A DNA stretch of 64,000 bases from Bacillus sp. cl95 (GCF_900115925.1 NZ_FOYF01000003.1:318721-382720); one strand, 5' to 3'. Counted from the first letter of the stretch, positions 43,927 to 54,120 are shown. The notes: generated by a model not told the origin, from the letters alone. Translations and numbers: made by a program.

Positions 43927-43939
43927 GTTCTCTCTCCCC

Positions 43940-44089
43940 CTAAACTCTGGCCATAAACAGGCCGAATAGTACAAAATACGTAATGAGGATAACTCCTAAA
44001 ACTACCCCTAAGGATATGAAAGTCCCCATCATGGATGATTCATTTTTCTTGCCCGACTTCTTCATGCTGTTAACTTTTGAGGATCCCAT
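43940..44089 (-). CDS. Subunit IIa-like single-helix protein
   Basis: 49 residues: MGSSKVNSMKKSGKKNES then one membrane helix (MMGTFISLGVVLGVILITYF). B-family enzymes have such a one-helix subunit IIa (CbaD). ATG 44089 follows AAGGGGG; ends 13 nt before subunit II. Too short for standard ORF lists. Confidence 0.85.
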   Translation of the reverse strand: MGSSKVNSMKKSGKKNESSMMGTFISLGVVLGVILITYFVLFGLFMARV

Positions 44090-44527
44090 TGATCAACCAG
44101 CCCCCTTAACTTTTCTTACCCTCATCATAAATGCGAATGATTATCAGTTAAGTGAACTGCATCACACCTAAATTCATCTTTTTTCCAGTAAGGATAAATG
44201 AAAGTTTCGAAAAATGGAGAAGTATTTCTGATTATGACCGACCGAAACGCGCTATTACTAATGTTTACTGATTACTCACTGTCTCAAATTGAGTGAAAAA
44301 ATAAGGAAAGAATCGCGAAAAATGATGAGAATTCAAATTTGACAAATTTGTGAATAATCAAATCCTTGGAAGTTATGGCGTGGGAGGGGTAAAAGAAAGA
44401 GAAGTTAGTAAAAGGTGAAAACAACAGATTCCTATGCCTGTAACCGAACAGGTATGTTAACAGAGTATAAAAAAGCCGTCCCGTTGTTTTGAGAACAAAA
44501 CAACGAGACGACTGAATTCATTACATA
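44090..44527. other. Intergenic region between ctaB and the oxidase genes
   Basis: About 440 bp, AT-rich. Holds the ctaB terminator (44473-44512) and presumably the oxidase operon promoter on the minus strand; no clear -35/-10 or Fnr/NO-responsive site could be fixed by eye. Confidence 0.4.
44473..44512 (-). terminator. Terminator of ctaB
   Basis: CCGTTGTTTTG and CAAAACAACG with GTC/GAC flanks form a long hairpin; the minus strand continues with a T run (GGCTTTTTT). Confidence 0.85.
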
Positions 44528-45469
44528 TTACTTAAATACTGGCAATGTAACCAGTACCATTGATAAAAAAAGCACCATAATATAATTAACCGAAAACAGA
44601 AAAACCAACCTTGCCCACTTCATATCATCTTTTGCAAAGAAGCCAAGCAAGGAAACAATTACTCCAGCCACATTCAAAAGAGATGCTATGACAATAAATG
44701 TCGTACCAAGTGATATTAAATAGAACGGTAATGGTAACAGGCAGACGGTATAAACAAAAATCTGTCGCTTGGTAACGGATAATCCATAAACAACAGGTAG
44801 CATGGCTACATTAGCAGCTTTATAATCATCATATTTTCTTATTGCAATCGCGAAAGTATGTGGCATTTGCCAGATAAACAAGATAAGAAATAGGATGATC
44901 GGAACCAATTGGAAGCTCGACTGGATCGCCGCCCAGCCAATTAAAGGTGATACAGCACCTGACACACTTCCAATCACAGTATTTAAGCTGTATCTCCGCT
45001 TTGACCAAACTGTGTATAAGACTACATAAGTGAACCAGCCTATGAATGCATAGATTGCTGATTCCATGGAAACAAACATCAGAAGAGTAAGGCCGAATAT
45101 AGTCAGAAGAAGTCCAATGATGAGGACGGTTTTTAAGGAAAAATGACCTGTAACCGTAGGTCGATTTTTTGTACGGTTCATAATAGAGTCTATATCCACA
45201 TCGTACCAGTTATTTATTGCAAGGGCACCTGCCATAACCAACGTGCTTCCGACCATTGTCAGCCAAAATAAATCCAAGTAACCAATAATTGAGGATCCAC
45301 TAAAATGGACAGCTAACCAAAAGCCGGTAAAAACAGGCAAAACATTGGCGATTAGTACGGGTCCTTTAAAGAGTAATCTTAAGTCGTTAAGGAAGGTGGC
45401 GACATTTCGTTTATTTGATATTTCATCGTTCCATTCCTTATTCATAGAAGTCAAACCATTATTGCGCAT
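44528..45469 (-). CDS. ctaB: Protoheme IX farnesyltransferase (heme O synthase)
   Basis: 313 residues, about eight to nine helices of the UbiA prenyltransferase superfamily. Asp-rich prenyl-diphosphate motif NNWYDVDIDSIMNRTKNRP, and a second Asp region in AIRKYDDYKAANVAMLP. It makes heme O from heme B, needed for a heme A/O oxidase. ATG 45469 after AAGGGGAAG. Located next to the B-family operon but with its own terminator. Confidence 0.94.
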   Translation of the reverse strand: MRNNGLTSMNKEWNDEISNKRNVATFLNDLRLLFKGPVLIANVLPVFTGFWLAVHFSGSSIIGYLDLFWLTMVGSTLVMAGALAINNWYDVDIDSIMNRTKNRPTVTGHFSLKTVLIIGLLLTIFGLTLLMFVSMESAIYAFIGWFTYVVLYTVWSKRRYSLNTVIGSVSGAVSPLIGWAAIQSSFQLVPIILFLILFIWQMPHTFAIAIRKYDDYKAANVAMLPVVYGLSVTKRQIFVYTVCLLPLPFYLISLGTTFIVIASLLNVAGVIVSLLGFFAKDDMKWARLVFLFSVNYIMVLFLSMVLVTLPVFK

Positions 45470-45646
45470 CTGCTACTTCCCCTTAAAAAATATAATAATA
45501 GAATTATAACATAGCCCTTCCATGTTTGACTTTCCAGTTGATTCCTCTTTTCTAAAATTCTGGTTCTGTTTAATCATTGTGATATTTTCCGAAAGGCTCT
45601 GCTATAAGAAATATCCAGCGAAAAATTCTTTTGTTATTTCTTTCAA

Positions 45647-46921
45647 TTATTTTTCCATCATTAATTTCAAAATTAACTTGTCTGTTTGCCTTGTTCCTTC
45701 ATTTCCGAGCTTACAAAAGCTTTCAATACTTTTCTCCACGTCATCATGAATGAATCCATCAGTAGATTTAATTTCTTGATTGTTTAGTGCCAACAGTGCT
45801 GATTGAACCGCAACATTTGAACACGTGGAGACTTTCATGGCACAGCCAGCTTTGGCCCCATCGCAAATCATTCCTGAAACGTTTCCAATTGTATTTTGGA
45901 TGGAAGCTTTAATTTGTTGTAGATGACCATCCAGTAAATAAACGATTGCACCACTGGCCCCCATTCCTGCAGCAGTTACACCGCATAAAGCAGAAAGACG
46001 ACCAAATTTAGATTTTATATGTATCGTGATAAGATGACTAAGAGCGACTGCCCGAATCATCTTTTCTTCGGAAACTTGTAGTTTCTCTGCCACAGCAACA
46101 ACTGGAAGTGTTACTGCTATCCCTTGGTTTCCACTTCCGGTGTTAGCCATTACCGGTAGCGTTGAACCTGCCATTCTAGCGTCTGATCCCGCGGCAGCTA
46201 AAGACATTGCAGCAGTTGCAATATCATCAGATAGAATTCCTCTTTTTACATTTTCTTTAATTGTTTTTCCTACATTTAAGCCATAATCTCCCACAAGGCC
46301 TTCCCTTCCAATGATTCTATTTAGGTCGATACTCTTTTTTACTAAAGACAAGAAGCTGACATCTACCATTTGAACCCAATCATATATTTCATCTATTGTG
46401 AGAGTTATTAAGTCCTCTTTGTCAGATTGAATGCCTATATTCTCACATCCACCCTGGTATAAAACCTTACCATCAACCTCGATTAATGTGATATTACTAT
46501 GATTATCAGAAATAATCACTTTAGAAGTATTCTCTTTCGTCTTGAGAGTCACTTCAATATATAGTCTTTTCGGTGTATCGGCTTGACTACATTCAACTTT
46601 TCCTTCCTCAATAAGCTTGAGTGCTGCGTGCTCATCTTCGAAGGTAAGTCCATTTAATACTTCGAGTTTCTTATTTGGATCTCCAGCTACTGCTCCAAGG
46701 GCAGCTGCGAAATCTAAACCAGTAGAAGACATTCCAGGAATGCCGACCGCTTTAGCATTTTTTATAATATTCCCACTAACTTTTAGACTTAGCTCTTTAA
46801 TCTGTCCCTTTGCATAGCTTTTTGCCGTTGCTGCCGCCAATGCAATCGCAACAGGCTCCGTACATCCAAGGGCAATCACTAATTCTTTTTCTAAAATTGA
46901 TAAAATTTTGTGCTTCTCCAT
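45647..46921 (-). CDS. L-cysteine desulfidase / L-serine dehydratase alpha-like (CyuA/UPF0597)
   Basis: 424 residues. Conserved blocks: VIALGCTEPVAIALAAA (cluster-ligand cysteine), GMSSTGLDFAAALGAVAGDP, MANTGSGNQGIAVTLPV, and MICDGAKAGCAMKVSTCSN. These are the CyuA/YhaM type, which uses an oxygen-sensitive [4Fe-4S] cluster to split cysteine to pyruvate, ammonia and sulfide. ATG 46921 (AGTAGGTG upstream) was preferred over an upstream start without a site. Confidence 0.9.
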   Translation of the reverse strand: MEKHKILSILEKELVIALGCTEPVAIALAAATAKSYAKGQIKELSLKVSGNIIKNAKAVGIPGMSSTGLDFAAALGAVAGDPNKKLEVLNGLTFEDEHAALKLIEEGKVECSQADTPKRLYIEVTLKTKENTSKVIISDNHSNITLIEVDGKVLYQGGCENIGIQSDKEDLITLTIDEIYDWVQMVDVSFLSLVKKSIDLNRIIGREGLVGDYGLNVGKTIKENVKRGILSDDIATAAMSLAAAGSDARMAGSTLPVMANTGSGNQGIAVTLPVVAVAEKLQVSEEKMIRAVALSHLITIHIKSKFGRLSALCGVTAAGMGASGAIVYLLDGHLQQIKASIQNTIGNVSGMICDGAKAGCAMKVSTCSNVAVQSALLALNNQEIKSTDGFIHDDVEKSIESFCKLGNEGTRQTDKLILKLMMEK

Positions 46922-47235
46922 TATGCTACACCTACTTTTGTGAAATAACTTTTTCAAGATGATTTACATCTATTCTTTTCGGTGTATAGCCGATTAAATC
47001 CTCTTTAAATTTGATTAATAGGTAAATAGTCGCGTGTTAATATGTCCGAATAACTGACCTTTATCAATCACTTCTAAAATTAGTAGTGGAAGACGAAGTC
47101 TAAGTCTTCCTTCGAATGTATATTAAAAAATATCAAGCAAGGAGATTGAAAATGTTAAGCTTTTCCGCACAAAAAAGAGTCCTCTAAATGTTTTGGAGAA
47201 CTCGTATCTAAGAATATATGCGGATTTTGAAACCA
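46922..47235. other. Intergenic region
   Basis: Holds the terminator of the Gmad2 gene; the remainder is presumably the cysteine-desulfidase promoter region, without a clear site by eye. Confidence 0.4.
47173..47203 (-). terminator. Terminator of Gmad2 lipoprotein gene
   Basis: On the minus strand GAGTTCTC (47203-47196) pairs with GAGGACTC (47184-47177), then six T. Confidence 0.8.
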
Positions 47236-47688
47236 TTACTCGCTCTTCAATGGGATTTCCAAAACATCTGTCTCTGATCCATCTTTGGCCGAATAAGTGA
47301 ACAATTCTAACTTGGTTCCTTCATTTACAACAAGTTCCTTAGATATGGTAATTGAGAATTCACCCCATGCAGGCGCACCGTCTGTTTGATAGTACTCTTC
47401 CTTTAATATTTCTTTCCCAACAACTACCGCGTAATGAAAGACGCCTTCAAATACTCTTGCTTTTCCCTTAATGACTAGATTTTCGTTATTTTCAACAATT
47501 GTAACTTCCTTAAATGCATCATTTTCATAGAGTTTTGGCGGTATATCACTTTTTTCTTTCTCTGCATCTTTGTCGATGATAGTAGGATTATTTTTAACAT
47601 CCTCTTGGTTTTCATTTCCATGGTTACAAGCCCTAAAATAGAGGATAGATAAAATAATCATCAGTGAAATAGAGATTAGCTTTTTCAC
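47236..47688 (-). CDS. Gmad2 domain lipoprotein
   Basis: 150 residues. GTG 47688 is 8-9 nt after AAAGGGAG. Signal peptide with a lipobox-like ILYFRACN at about residues 14-21, an acidic linker, and a Gmad2 immunoglobulin-like domain: ENLVIKGKARVFEGVFHYAVV and GAPAWGEFSITI. Gmad2 proteins are surface-linked in Bacillus and often near sporulation proteins. Function unknown. Confidence 0.82.
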   Translation of the reverse strand: MKKLISISLMIILSILYFRACNHGNENQEDVKNNPTIIDKDAEKEKSDIPPKLYENDAFKEVTIVENNENLVIKGKARVFEGVFHYAVVVGKEILKEEYYQTDGAPAWGEFSITISKELVVNEGTKLELFTYSAKDGSETDVLEIPLKSE

Positions 47689-47811
47689 ATCCTGACTCCC
47701 TTTCTTTTTGTTATTCACCCATAATAATTGTCCTTCATGAAAAAATAGACTAAACTTATCTTTGGATTTAATTCTCTTTTCCACAAAATCAATTAGAAAG
47801 AAGGTTTCCAC

Positions 47812-48339
47812 GTGCCATACAGAATCAAAGACACAATGATATCAGAAACTGAAATTTCGAAGCGTGTGAAAGAATTAGCGAAAGAGATTGAAAAAGATTT
47901 CAACAATGAACCAATTGTCTTAGTTATTGTTTTAAAAGGATCTTTTGTATTTGCAGCCGATTTAATTAGGGAATTGAAAGGCGATGTCAAAGTCGATTTC
48001 ATCTCCATTTCTAGCTATAGTGACCAAACGGAGACCACTGGTAAGGTTAAGCTATTAAAGGATTTGGACGCGAATATTACAGATAAGAATGTAGTTGTTA
48101 TTGAAGATATTATAGATAGCGGTCTTACATTACATTTCTTACGTGATCATTTACAATTACATAAGCCGAAAAACATTAAGATTTGTACCCTTTTAGATAA
48201 GCCAGAGAGAAGAAAAGTAGATATGAAGGTTGACTACGTAGGATTTGTCATTCCTGACGAATTCATTGTCGGATATGGAATTGACTTTGCGCAGAGATAT
48301 AGGAATTTACCGTATATCGCAACTGTTGAGGAATATTAG
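47812..48339 (+). CDS. hpt: Hypoxanthine phosphoribosyltransferase
   Basis: 175 residues, type I PRTase: VLKGSFVFAADLIREL, the PRPP loop VVVIEDIIDSGLTLHFL, and the purine-binding VDYVGFVIPDEFIVGYGID. GTG start after AGAAGG. Bacillus usually has hpt next to ftsH/tilS; this one stands alone and may be a second copy. Confidence 0.9.
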   Translation: MPYRIKDTMISETEISKRVKELAKEIEKDFNNEPIVLVIVLKGSFVFAADLIRELKGDVKVDFISISSYSDQTETTGKVKLLKDLDANITDKNVVVIEDIIDSGLTLHFLRDHLQLHKPKNIKICTLLDKPERRKVDMKVDYVGFVIPDEFIVGYGIDFAQRYRNLPYIATVEEY

Positions 48340-48356
48340 AAGTTTTTAAAAGTATC

Positions 48357-48396
48357 AAGGTTGATGTTCCTACTAATGGGAGCATCAACCTTTTTA
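48357..48396 (+). terminator. Terminator of hpt
   Basis: AAGGTTGATG (48357-48366) pairs with CATCAACCTT (48383-48392), then TTT. Confidence 0.9.
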
Positions 48397-48402
48397 AATT
48401 AA

Positions 48403-48496
48403 GCTCTGTTATACTTGCCAGCTGATTTCTGTTCTAGGAGCTTCCTTTCCGCTCCAATCAACAATTTTTCAAAATCAACAATGAGTTTTAGCAGAT
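48403..48496. repeat. Short copy of the MITE-like repeat
   Basis: Begins GCTCTGTTA and ends with a degenerate TTTTAGCAGATC, compared with GCTCTGTTAAA/TTTAACAGAGC of the 3515-3750 element; the middle carries CCTTTCCGCTCCAATCAAC. It looks internally deleted. Confidence 0.5.
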
Positions 48497-48518
48497 CCTT
48501 ACTGTATTATATTATTCC

Positions 48519-50096
48519 TCAACTTAGTAAACTTCCCTTCATCCAAGGGCGATTTCGGTAAGGACCGATCGGAATTTGAATCAAGCTAGTTTTACCTTGT
48601 TGCCCCAAGTTATAAATTTCATCACTTTGTATTGTATCAAAACCAAGAAGTGGATGTCCTCCTAACCCTAATGCAGAGGCAGTTAAAAGTAACCTTTGCA
48701 CAAGCATACCGGCTTCCATTTGTTGTATTCGATATCCTCTTAAACCAAGAGCCATTTTTGAGTAGTCTCTGGTTCCCGCTAAATGGAGACATAATGGCAC
48801 TTGGTACAAATTCACATTATCCATACTCATTCCTTTTTGTAACGAGACCCTATGATCACCAGGTAATATCTGTTGTAACGAATGTTCTCTGCTGTCATAG
48901 TAATATGCACCATTAGCAATGCCTTCAACATTATACAGACAGCCATATAGTGAAACACGAGGTTTGTGACAAAAAGGTATTTCATCCAAGTCATTCCTAT
49001 AAGAGAAGGTAGCTAGTACTTCTTGGAGCAGATTCGCCAATTGTGATTGACTTATCCTTCCCAAAACAAAATCCATGTCCGGAGAGAATCGCTTACGGCA
49101 GACGGAAGCCAAATCATACTGCGTGGATTTCACATGAGGAAGAGGTATTAATTCTCCATCATTAACTCTCGGCTCTTTTCCCTCTATACGCCGAAAAAGT
49201 CTTGGTGAATCCATCATGGACGCTACATTCATTTTGATTAACATCGGATAATCTTTCATTCTCTGTGAACGGACGTAATGCTTTGTCTTAATTGCTATCA
49301 ACTCTCGGCACAGTTCAGCTGAAGTGACAAATCCGTCTTTTTCACTGCCGTTTGTGGACCAATTCGTTGGTTCCACAGAAAGCGGGATAACAGAATAAAC
49401 ACTCTCATCATTTTCTGAGATTCCAATCAAATGGTTCATTGCCTCGTCAAGAAATTGGTAGTATACCCCCGCAGCAAAGCCAAATCGTTTCGCTACTTCT
49501 AATAACTGTCCCATCAGCACACCAGTATCCAACCCCTGGAGACGATAGGAGAAATTGTTGTACTTAAAGAAATTCTTCCAAAACATGGTCGATACAAAAA
49601 CAGTTCCAAAACAAGAAGGCACGTCACAGCGATTACCAAGAGCTCTGTTAATATATGAATCGTAATTGCCTTCCCGCAACAATACCAGTCTGTGGTGCGC
49701 CACATCATAATGATATACCCCAGTTGGCAAATCCTCTACCTTTAAATACACGTATAATTCGTTTGGATACAATCCACCACCAGAAGGAGCAAATCTCCGA
49801 AAAGACTGCATGAGTTCCGTTTTTTGTTCAGCTGAATCTGACGAAAAGATCGATTGACTCAATTGAGTGATTCCGTACACATACCAGAGGAAATGACCCA
49901 CTTTACGTAGATTTGGTTTTGCCGGAAGTTCCGAAACTTCCAATGTCAGCGGTATATCCAGAGATAATGGAACGACAGGTAATCCACGATAGAGCTTATA
50001 TGGAAGCGGTGAGTCTTCCCAATCGACTTCCCAGTTTGACACGTTTGCTTTGTCGATATCAAATTGTAGATTGTGCAAAAATTCCTCTAGACTCAT
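48519..50096 (-). CDS. SagB-type dehydrogenase, two nitroreductase-like domains
   Basis: 525 residues with two SagB/nitroreductase-type modules in tandem: about 60-260 (SGGGLYPNELYVYLKVEDLPTG, RLQGLDTGVLMGQLLEVAKRFG) and about 330-520 (VEGIANGAYYYDSRE, QQMEAGMLVQRLLLTASALGLGG). FMN-dependent SagB oxidises azolines to azoles. Start after GGAGGTAGGAGG, 22 nt downstream of the YcaO gene, completing the modification set. Which of the two modules is active is not clear from sequence. Confidence 0.9.
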   Translation of the reverse strand: MSLEEFLHNLQFDIDKANVSNWEVDWEDSPLPYKLYRGLPVVPLSLDIPLTLEVSELPAKPNLRKVGHFLWYVYGITQLSQSIFSSDSAEQKTELMQSFRRFAPSGGGLYPNELYVYLKVEDLPTGVYHYDVAHHRLVLLREGNYDSYINRALGNRCDVPSCFGTVFVSTMFWKNFFKYNNFSYRLQGLDTGVLMGQLLEVAKRFGFAAGVYYQFLDEAMNHLIGISENDESVYSVIPLSVEPTNWSTNGSEKDGFVTSAELCRELIAIKTKHYVRSQRMKDYPMLIKMNVASMMDSPRLFRRIEGKEPRVNDGELIPLPHVKSTQYDLASVCRKRFSPDMDFVLGRISQSQLANLLQEVLATFSYRNDLDEIPFCHKPRVSLYGCLYNVEGIANGAYYYDSREHSLQQILPGDHRVSLQKGMSMDNVNLYQVPLCLHLAGTRDYSKMALGLRGYRIQQMEAGMLVQRLLLTASALGLGGHPLLGFDTIQSDEIYNLGQQGKTSLIQIPIGPYRNRPWMKGSLLS

Positions 50097-50118
50097 CCTC
50101 CTACCTCCTAGTCACCGC

Positions 50119-52065
50119 TTATGGGAAGGGATGCGGATACGGATTGAGTTCATCAACCGTTAATGTTTCTTTCCTATATCCTAATTGCTTAGGTACCTCT
50201 AACACTCTATCTAGTCCTGAAACACGGGTAAGATGATGACCAAAAGTCATTGGCAGCATGCCCGGAATAAGGACTTTCACACAATACAGTCCGTTTCGAA
50301 TCGTCTCCGATGTCGATTGATCAACCACAATGACATCCATGTCCAGTCCTCGAAAAACTTGAATGAGGTCCTTTAGATCATCTGTTAGGTCTGTATGTTT
50401 TGACTTCCAATTAAATTCCTCATCAAATGTGCGCATCGGACGATCATCTTCCATTAAGAATTTAAAGCGTTCTTCTGCTTCCTGCAAGCCATACAGCATG
50501 CCATGATCATCCATCTGTCGCACCCGAGAAGAATCATAAAACATTTGCTCATACTCCTCGCGGTTTGCCTCAAACTTATCATCTAGTGTCAGCATCATGC
50601 CAGCCAACTCATGAATGGCACTCTTCACTGCGCGAACTGGGTCAAGATGAGCGCCCGCTGCACAAATGAGATTCAATCCCTTTTGCTTTCTGTTTTTCGC
50701 CAATGCCATGATACTCGGAATGCCGTTCTCCATCGTTGAGTTATAGAGATATAGATCATATCCAGCAACGGCTCGCATCCTCTCAATCATTAACTGTAAC
50801 TCTTCGTCTTTAGCTGAAGATGGATCAAGTCGAGGGAGATTCATCCGCGAGTACCAAGTCATCAGAAATGAATCACGCTCCACCACTTCCATAATCCCGT
50901 AGAAAATGGACTCTTCAAGGCTTCCGCCTAACGCACATCCGTTGGAAGTTTCATAGACAAATCCGCTAGACCCACAGCCTAAGCTGTAATAGGCGAGTAA
51001 CTCTGGAACCAATATTGAACGCTCTTGCAAAAAAGAATATCCCCACACCCAGTTCATAGGGTGATCAAGATTAAATTCCTTAAAAGGAAAACCCTGCCGC
51101 TGATATTGTTCTTTTTCGTGTACACCAACGCTAATAGGATCTAATGCATAATCTTTCAAATTAGTGTAACTATCATAAACTACTGTTTGTTTCCCCCTTG
51201 GCTGAATTCCGCAGTACCGCTCCAGACCTTCCAATATTGCAGTCAACTCACTTACCGCATAGGAGTTAGTCCGTCCTGCTGTCCCTTCGTCCCCATCGAA
51301 CAAAGGCAAATTAACACTCACATCTGCAAATGGTGGAACAAGATTATACATTTTTCCATTCAAAAGCCCTGTACGATGATCTAGATAATCTTTTACCAGA
51401 ACTTTATTCAATTCATCCAGCGAACGGCTTCGGTAACTGTCAGCGCTGACTTTTGGACTAGCCTTCAGGGATATGCGTGCCAAAGATGAAGTATCTTTCG
51501 GTAATCGACTACAAACCGAACATAATGGGACTGGCAAAAAGGGATGCCATGAACTCTTTAAAGTTTTTAGACTGATGAGGCATATATGTCCTTCAGAAAA
51601 AACCTTTTCGCCGCTTAAGATTCTTTGTACCTCCGCCGTGAGAAGGTACGCTATTTGTAAAATTCCTGTACGCGAGGCCCATGCTTCCTGTCGCACTCCA
51701 CGGTCAGCTTCTAAATTTTTTTGCATCTGCCACATCTCTTTACGATCGTTTCCAGTCATATGTCGACGCAAATCTGCACATTGAGAGCACCCTGGCGAAT
51801 TGGGGCGTACCAATGGTCCTATCACACCCTCTCCGAATGAAACAAAGCCTCTCAGCCAAGGGGTATTAGTTGCCCTAAACACTTCTTCTGCTTTTATATG
51901 AATAGAGGGATTCCAAGAATCATTTAAAACCAAAGCCAAATCAGCTTTCACCTGCAAGATTGACTCAAGATCAGACTGGCGAACGACCATGTATCGAGAT
52001 GACAGTTCCTCACATAAGAGGTCAGTCAACACCCCTTTTCCGACTATCAAGACGAGATCACTCAC
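50119..52065 (-). CDS. YcaO-domain cyclodehydratase with N-terminal zinc (C-protein-like) domain
   Basis: 648 residues. N-terminal ~200 residues resemble the cyclodehydratase partner fold, with CSQC (in PNSPGCSQCADLR) and CSVC (in PLCSVCSRLP) as a likely zinc site. The YcaO (SagD) part holds GCALGGSLEESIFYGIMEVVERD, ATP-binding Glu-rich helices, and the C-terminal PYPHPFP proline motif. It uses ATP to cyclise Cys/Ser/Thr into azolines. GTG 52065 overlaps the stop of the upstream gene (GTGA), giving translational coupling. Confidence 0.92.
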   Translation of the reverse strand: MSDLVLIVGKGVLTDLLCEELSSRYMVVRQSDLESILQVKADLALVLNDSWNPSIHIKAEEVFRATNTPWLRGFVSFGEGVIGPLVRPNSPGCSQCADLRRHMTGNDRKEMWQMQKNLEADRGVRQEAWASRTGILQIAYLLTAEVQRILSGEKVFSEGHICLISLKTLKSSWHPFLPVPLCSVCSRLPKDTSSLARISLKASPKVSADSYRSRSLDELNKVLVKDYLDHRTGLLNGKMYNLVPPFADVSVNLPLFDGDEGTAGRTNSYAVSELTAILEGLERYCGIQPRGKQTVVYDSYTNLKDYALDPISVGVHEKEQYQRQGFPFKEFNLDHPMNWVWGYSFLQERSILVPELLAYYSLGCGSSGFVYETSNGCALGGSLEESIFYGIMEVVERDSFLMTWYSRMNLPRLDPSSAKDEELQLMIERMRAVAGYDLYLYNSTMENGIPSIMALAKNRKQKGLNLICAAGAHLDPVRAVKSAIHELAGMMLTLDDKFEANREEYEQMFYDSSRVRQMDDHGMLYGLQEAEERFKFLMEDDRPMRTFDEEFNWKSKHTDLTDDLKDLIQVFRGLDMDVIVVDQSTSETIRNGLYCVKVLIPGMLPMTFGHHLTRVSGLDRVLEVPKQLGYRKETLTVDELNPYPHPFP

Positions 52066-54023
52066 CCTAATCCCTCCCCGCGAACACATACGGCAAAGAC
52101 TCCTGCCATTTCCTCTTTTAAAAAAGGCTCGAGCCCTAATTCATAGACTGCTAGTTTCTTACCATTCCTCTCCAAGACTTCTATAGCATCCAACAAGATT
52201 TCAGTTTGAATCCTTGCTTTACATTCAGGGATATCAAGGCTTCTAGTTACCTTTTCGTCAAGAAGTACAGACGGTACAGTCAAAGCACGTGAAGTGAAGG
52301 GATTTTCGTTGTTTTGCAGTTTAAAAAGTGCCTGTTGCAAAGATCTTCGTAAGGCCATCGTAATATTCAAATCCACACTACCAAACCACCCGTCACTCGT
52401 ACCGATCCATACAACTGGGAACCCTGATACATCCTTCCCTAAACCAACAATCGGTTTTTCCAGCATTGTTGCCAGTGATTGCAAATAAAAATTGCATCGC
52501 TCATCCTCTACAGTATTCAAATGTACGCGAGAGACCGTATACTTAGGATTTGCCTTCTCTTCCCTCAAATCATCTGCCAAACAGCTTTGCAATCCTCGGT
52601 AAACACTTTCCACAAATGTTTTACCTGCTCCAAGCCCAACAAATTCTCGCAATTGAATAATCCTCTCTGCTCCCGTCATAAAAGGTACAGGGGTATCTAG
52701 GATATCGACAAGACGTGATACATACGCTTCAATACCAGTTAATCCTGCTTCTCTTCTTGCCTCCTCATGGGTTAGTCCTGTAATGACGATCTCCTGCAAC
52801 AGCTTGGTTGGGCCATCTGACAATGGGTCAACTACTTGAACTCGACACTGAGCCAATGGCAATTGCTTTAAATCTCCTTCCTCCCATATATGAAAAATCC
52901 CGGTTTGCTTAGATGTTAACTCGTTGAAGTAAAGGAGTAATTTATCTGACTCCCCATTACCTGAATCGCGTTCAAGCAATCTCTCGAAATCTTCGACCAA
53001 ATTAGCTGAAGGTAGTCCTGTTACAAGTGGGTGAGGCAAGAACGAGTGCCAATTTCCTTCCATCGTTTCCAAGTTAAGCAGAAAAAATTGATTCTTCTGT
53101 TCCCGATCCTTTACTCCAGTAATGTCTTTATACAAGTCAAACACGATCAAATTAGCTAACATAGCACCGGCTATAGGAGAGAAGCCTGATGATGGCTCAT
53201 GATTTGAGAGAACGGATTGGTGCATACGGCGCCAAGCAGACTCCCAACACGCGTCTGAGTCTGGTCTCACTAACGGCCCCGCCATCCCCATTTGCTCTAT
53301 GCATACTGAGGGGAGAAACACTTTCTTTAATTCTTTACAAATAACATGAAGATTTCGCAGTTCCTCCACATCACTTCCTTCTGAAACATATAGTATCGAA
53401 TCAAACGGTTTCACAATTTCCCTCCAGTAACTCGCCCGGTCTTCCTTTAAGACCATTTCCTCTACGAATACCTCAGCGTCTGTTTTACGAGCATGTGCCA
53501 CAAGTTCCTTCAACCTCTTTCTATTGGTCGGAACAGTTTCTGTGATGAGTACTTTGAAATTCGGTAAACCCGATTCTAACAAAGAAGAAACTAAAGATAC
53601 TAAAAATGGACCAGAGCCAATTGCCAATACCTTAGACTGGCGATATTCTTGGAAACGGTAAGCTCCAGAATCTACAAGATTATCAACAAATTCAATTTGA
53701 GATGCATATTTTTCAAGAATCTTTTCTTTCAAATGATGTGGACGATCTTGGCTTACATCTTTAACAAATCCATTCCGATATAGTGTTCCGGCAATTTCAT
53801 ACACCCTATCTCTGTAAGCTTCCGGCAAACCATTTGTCAAATACTCCAAGGTATTTTCCCCATTGAACATAGGAATCAGCTTTTCAACCCACTTTTCAAT
53901 CATACTTCCTTCCATTCGAAAAGAACTTAAGTTATTCCGAAAATATACACCCCTATTTTCATCTGGGAGAAAAAACATGTCCCTTTTTACTTTCAGACGC
54001 ATAGAAGGGTTAAGCTTTTCCAT
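52062..54023 (-). CDS. ThiF/E1-like TOMM maturation protein
   Basis: 653 residues of the putative thiazole-containing bacteriocin maturation type. N-terminal region (1-90) looks like a peptide-clamp (RRE-like) domain (MRLKVKRDMFFLPDENR, MIEKWVEKLIPMFNG). An E1-like Rossmann part follows (VLAIGSGPFLVSLVSSLLESG) with GPLVRPDSDACWESAWRR but without the paired zinc cysteines. It probably binds the precursor leader and presents it to the YcaO enzyme. ATG after AAGGAGGTACGAA. Starts 165 bp downstream of the precursor gene. Confidence 0.85.
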   Translation of the reverse strand: MEKLNPSMRLKVKRDMFFLPDENRGVYFRNNLSSFRMEGSMIEKWVEKLIPMFNGENTLEYLTNGLPEAYRDRVYEIAGTLYRNGFVKDVSQDRPHHLKEKILEKYASQIEFVDNLVDSGAYRFQEYRQSKVLAIGSGPFLVSLVSSLLESGLPNFKVLITETVPTNRKRLKELVAHARKTDAEVFVEEMVLKEDRASYWREIVKPFDSILYVSEGSDVEELRNLHVICKELKKVFLPSVCIEQMGMAGPLVRPDSDACWESAWRRMHQSVLSNHEPSSGFSPIAGAMLANLIVFDLYKDITGVKDREQKNQFFLLNLETMEGNWHSFLPHPLVTGLPSANLVEDFERLLERDSGNGESDKLLLYFNELTSKQTGIFHIWEEGDLKQLPLAQCRVQVVDPLSDGPTKLLQEIVITGLTHEEARREAGLTGIEAYVSRLVDILDTPVPFMTGAERIIQLREFVGLGAGKTFVESVYRGLQSCLADDLREEKANPKYTVSRVHLNTVEDERCNFYLQSLATMLEKPIVGLGKDVSGFPVVWIGTSDGWFGSVDLNITMALRRSLQQALFKLQNNENPFTSRALTVPSVLLDEKVTRSLDIPECKARIQTEILLDAIEVLERNGKKLAVYELGLEPFLKEEMAGVFAVCVRGEGLG

Positions 54024-54120
54024 TTCGTACCTCCTTAGACGTAGCTCTCATTGTTCATGATTCTCATCCCTATTATTCTATGTAACGCAATTTGTCCCAT
54101 ATGTTCAACGATAAAGAGAA

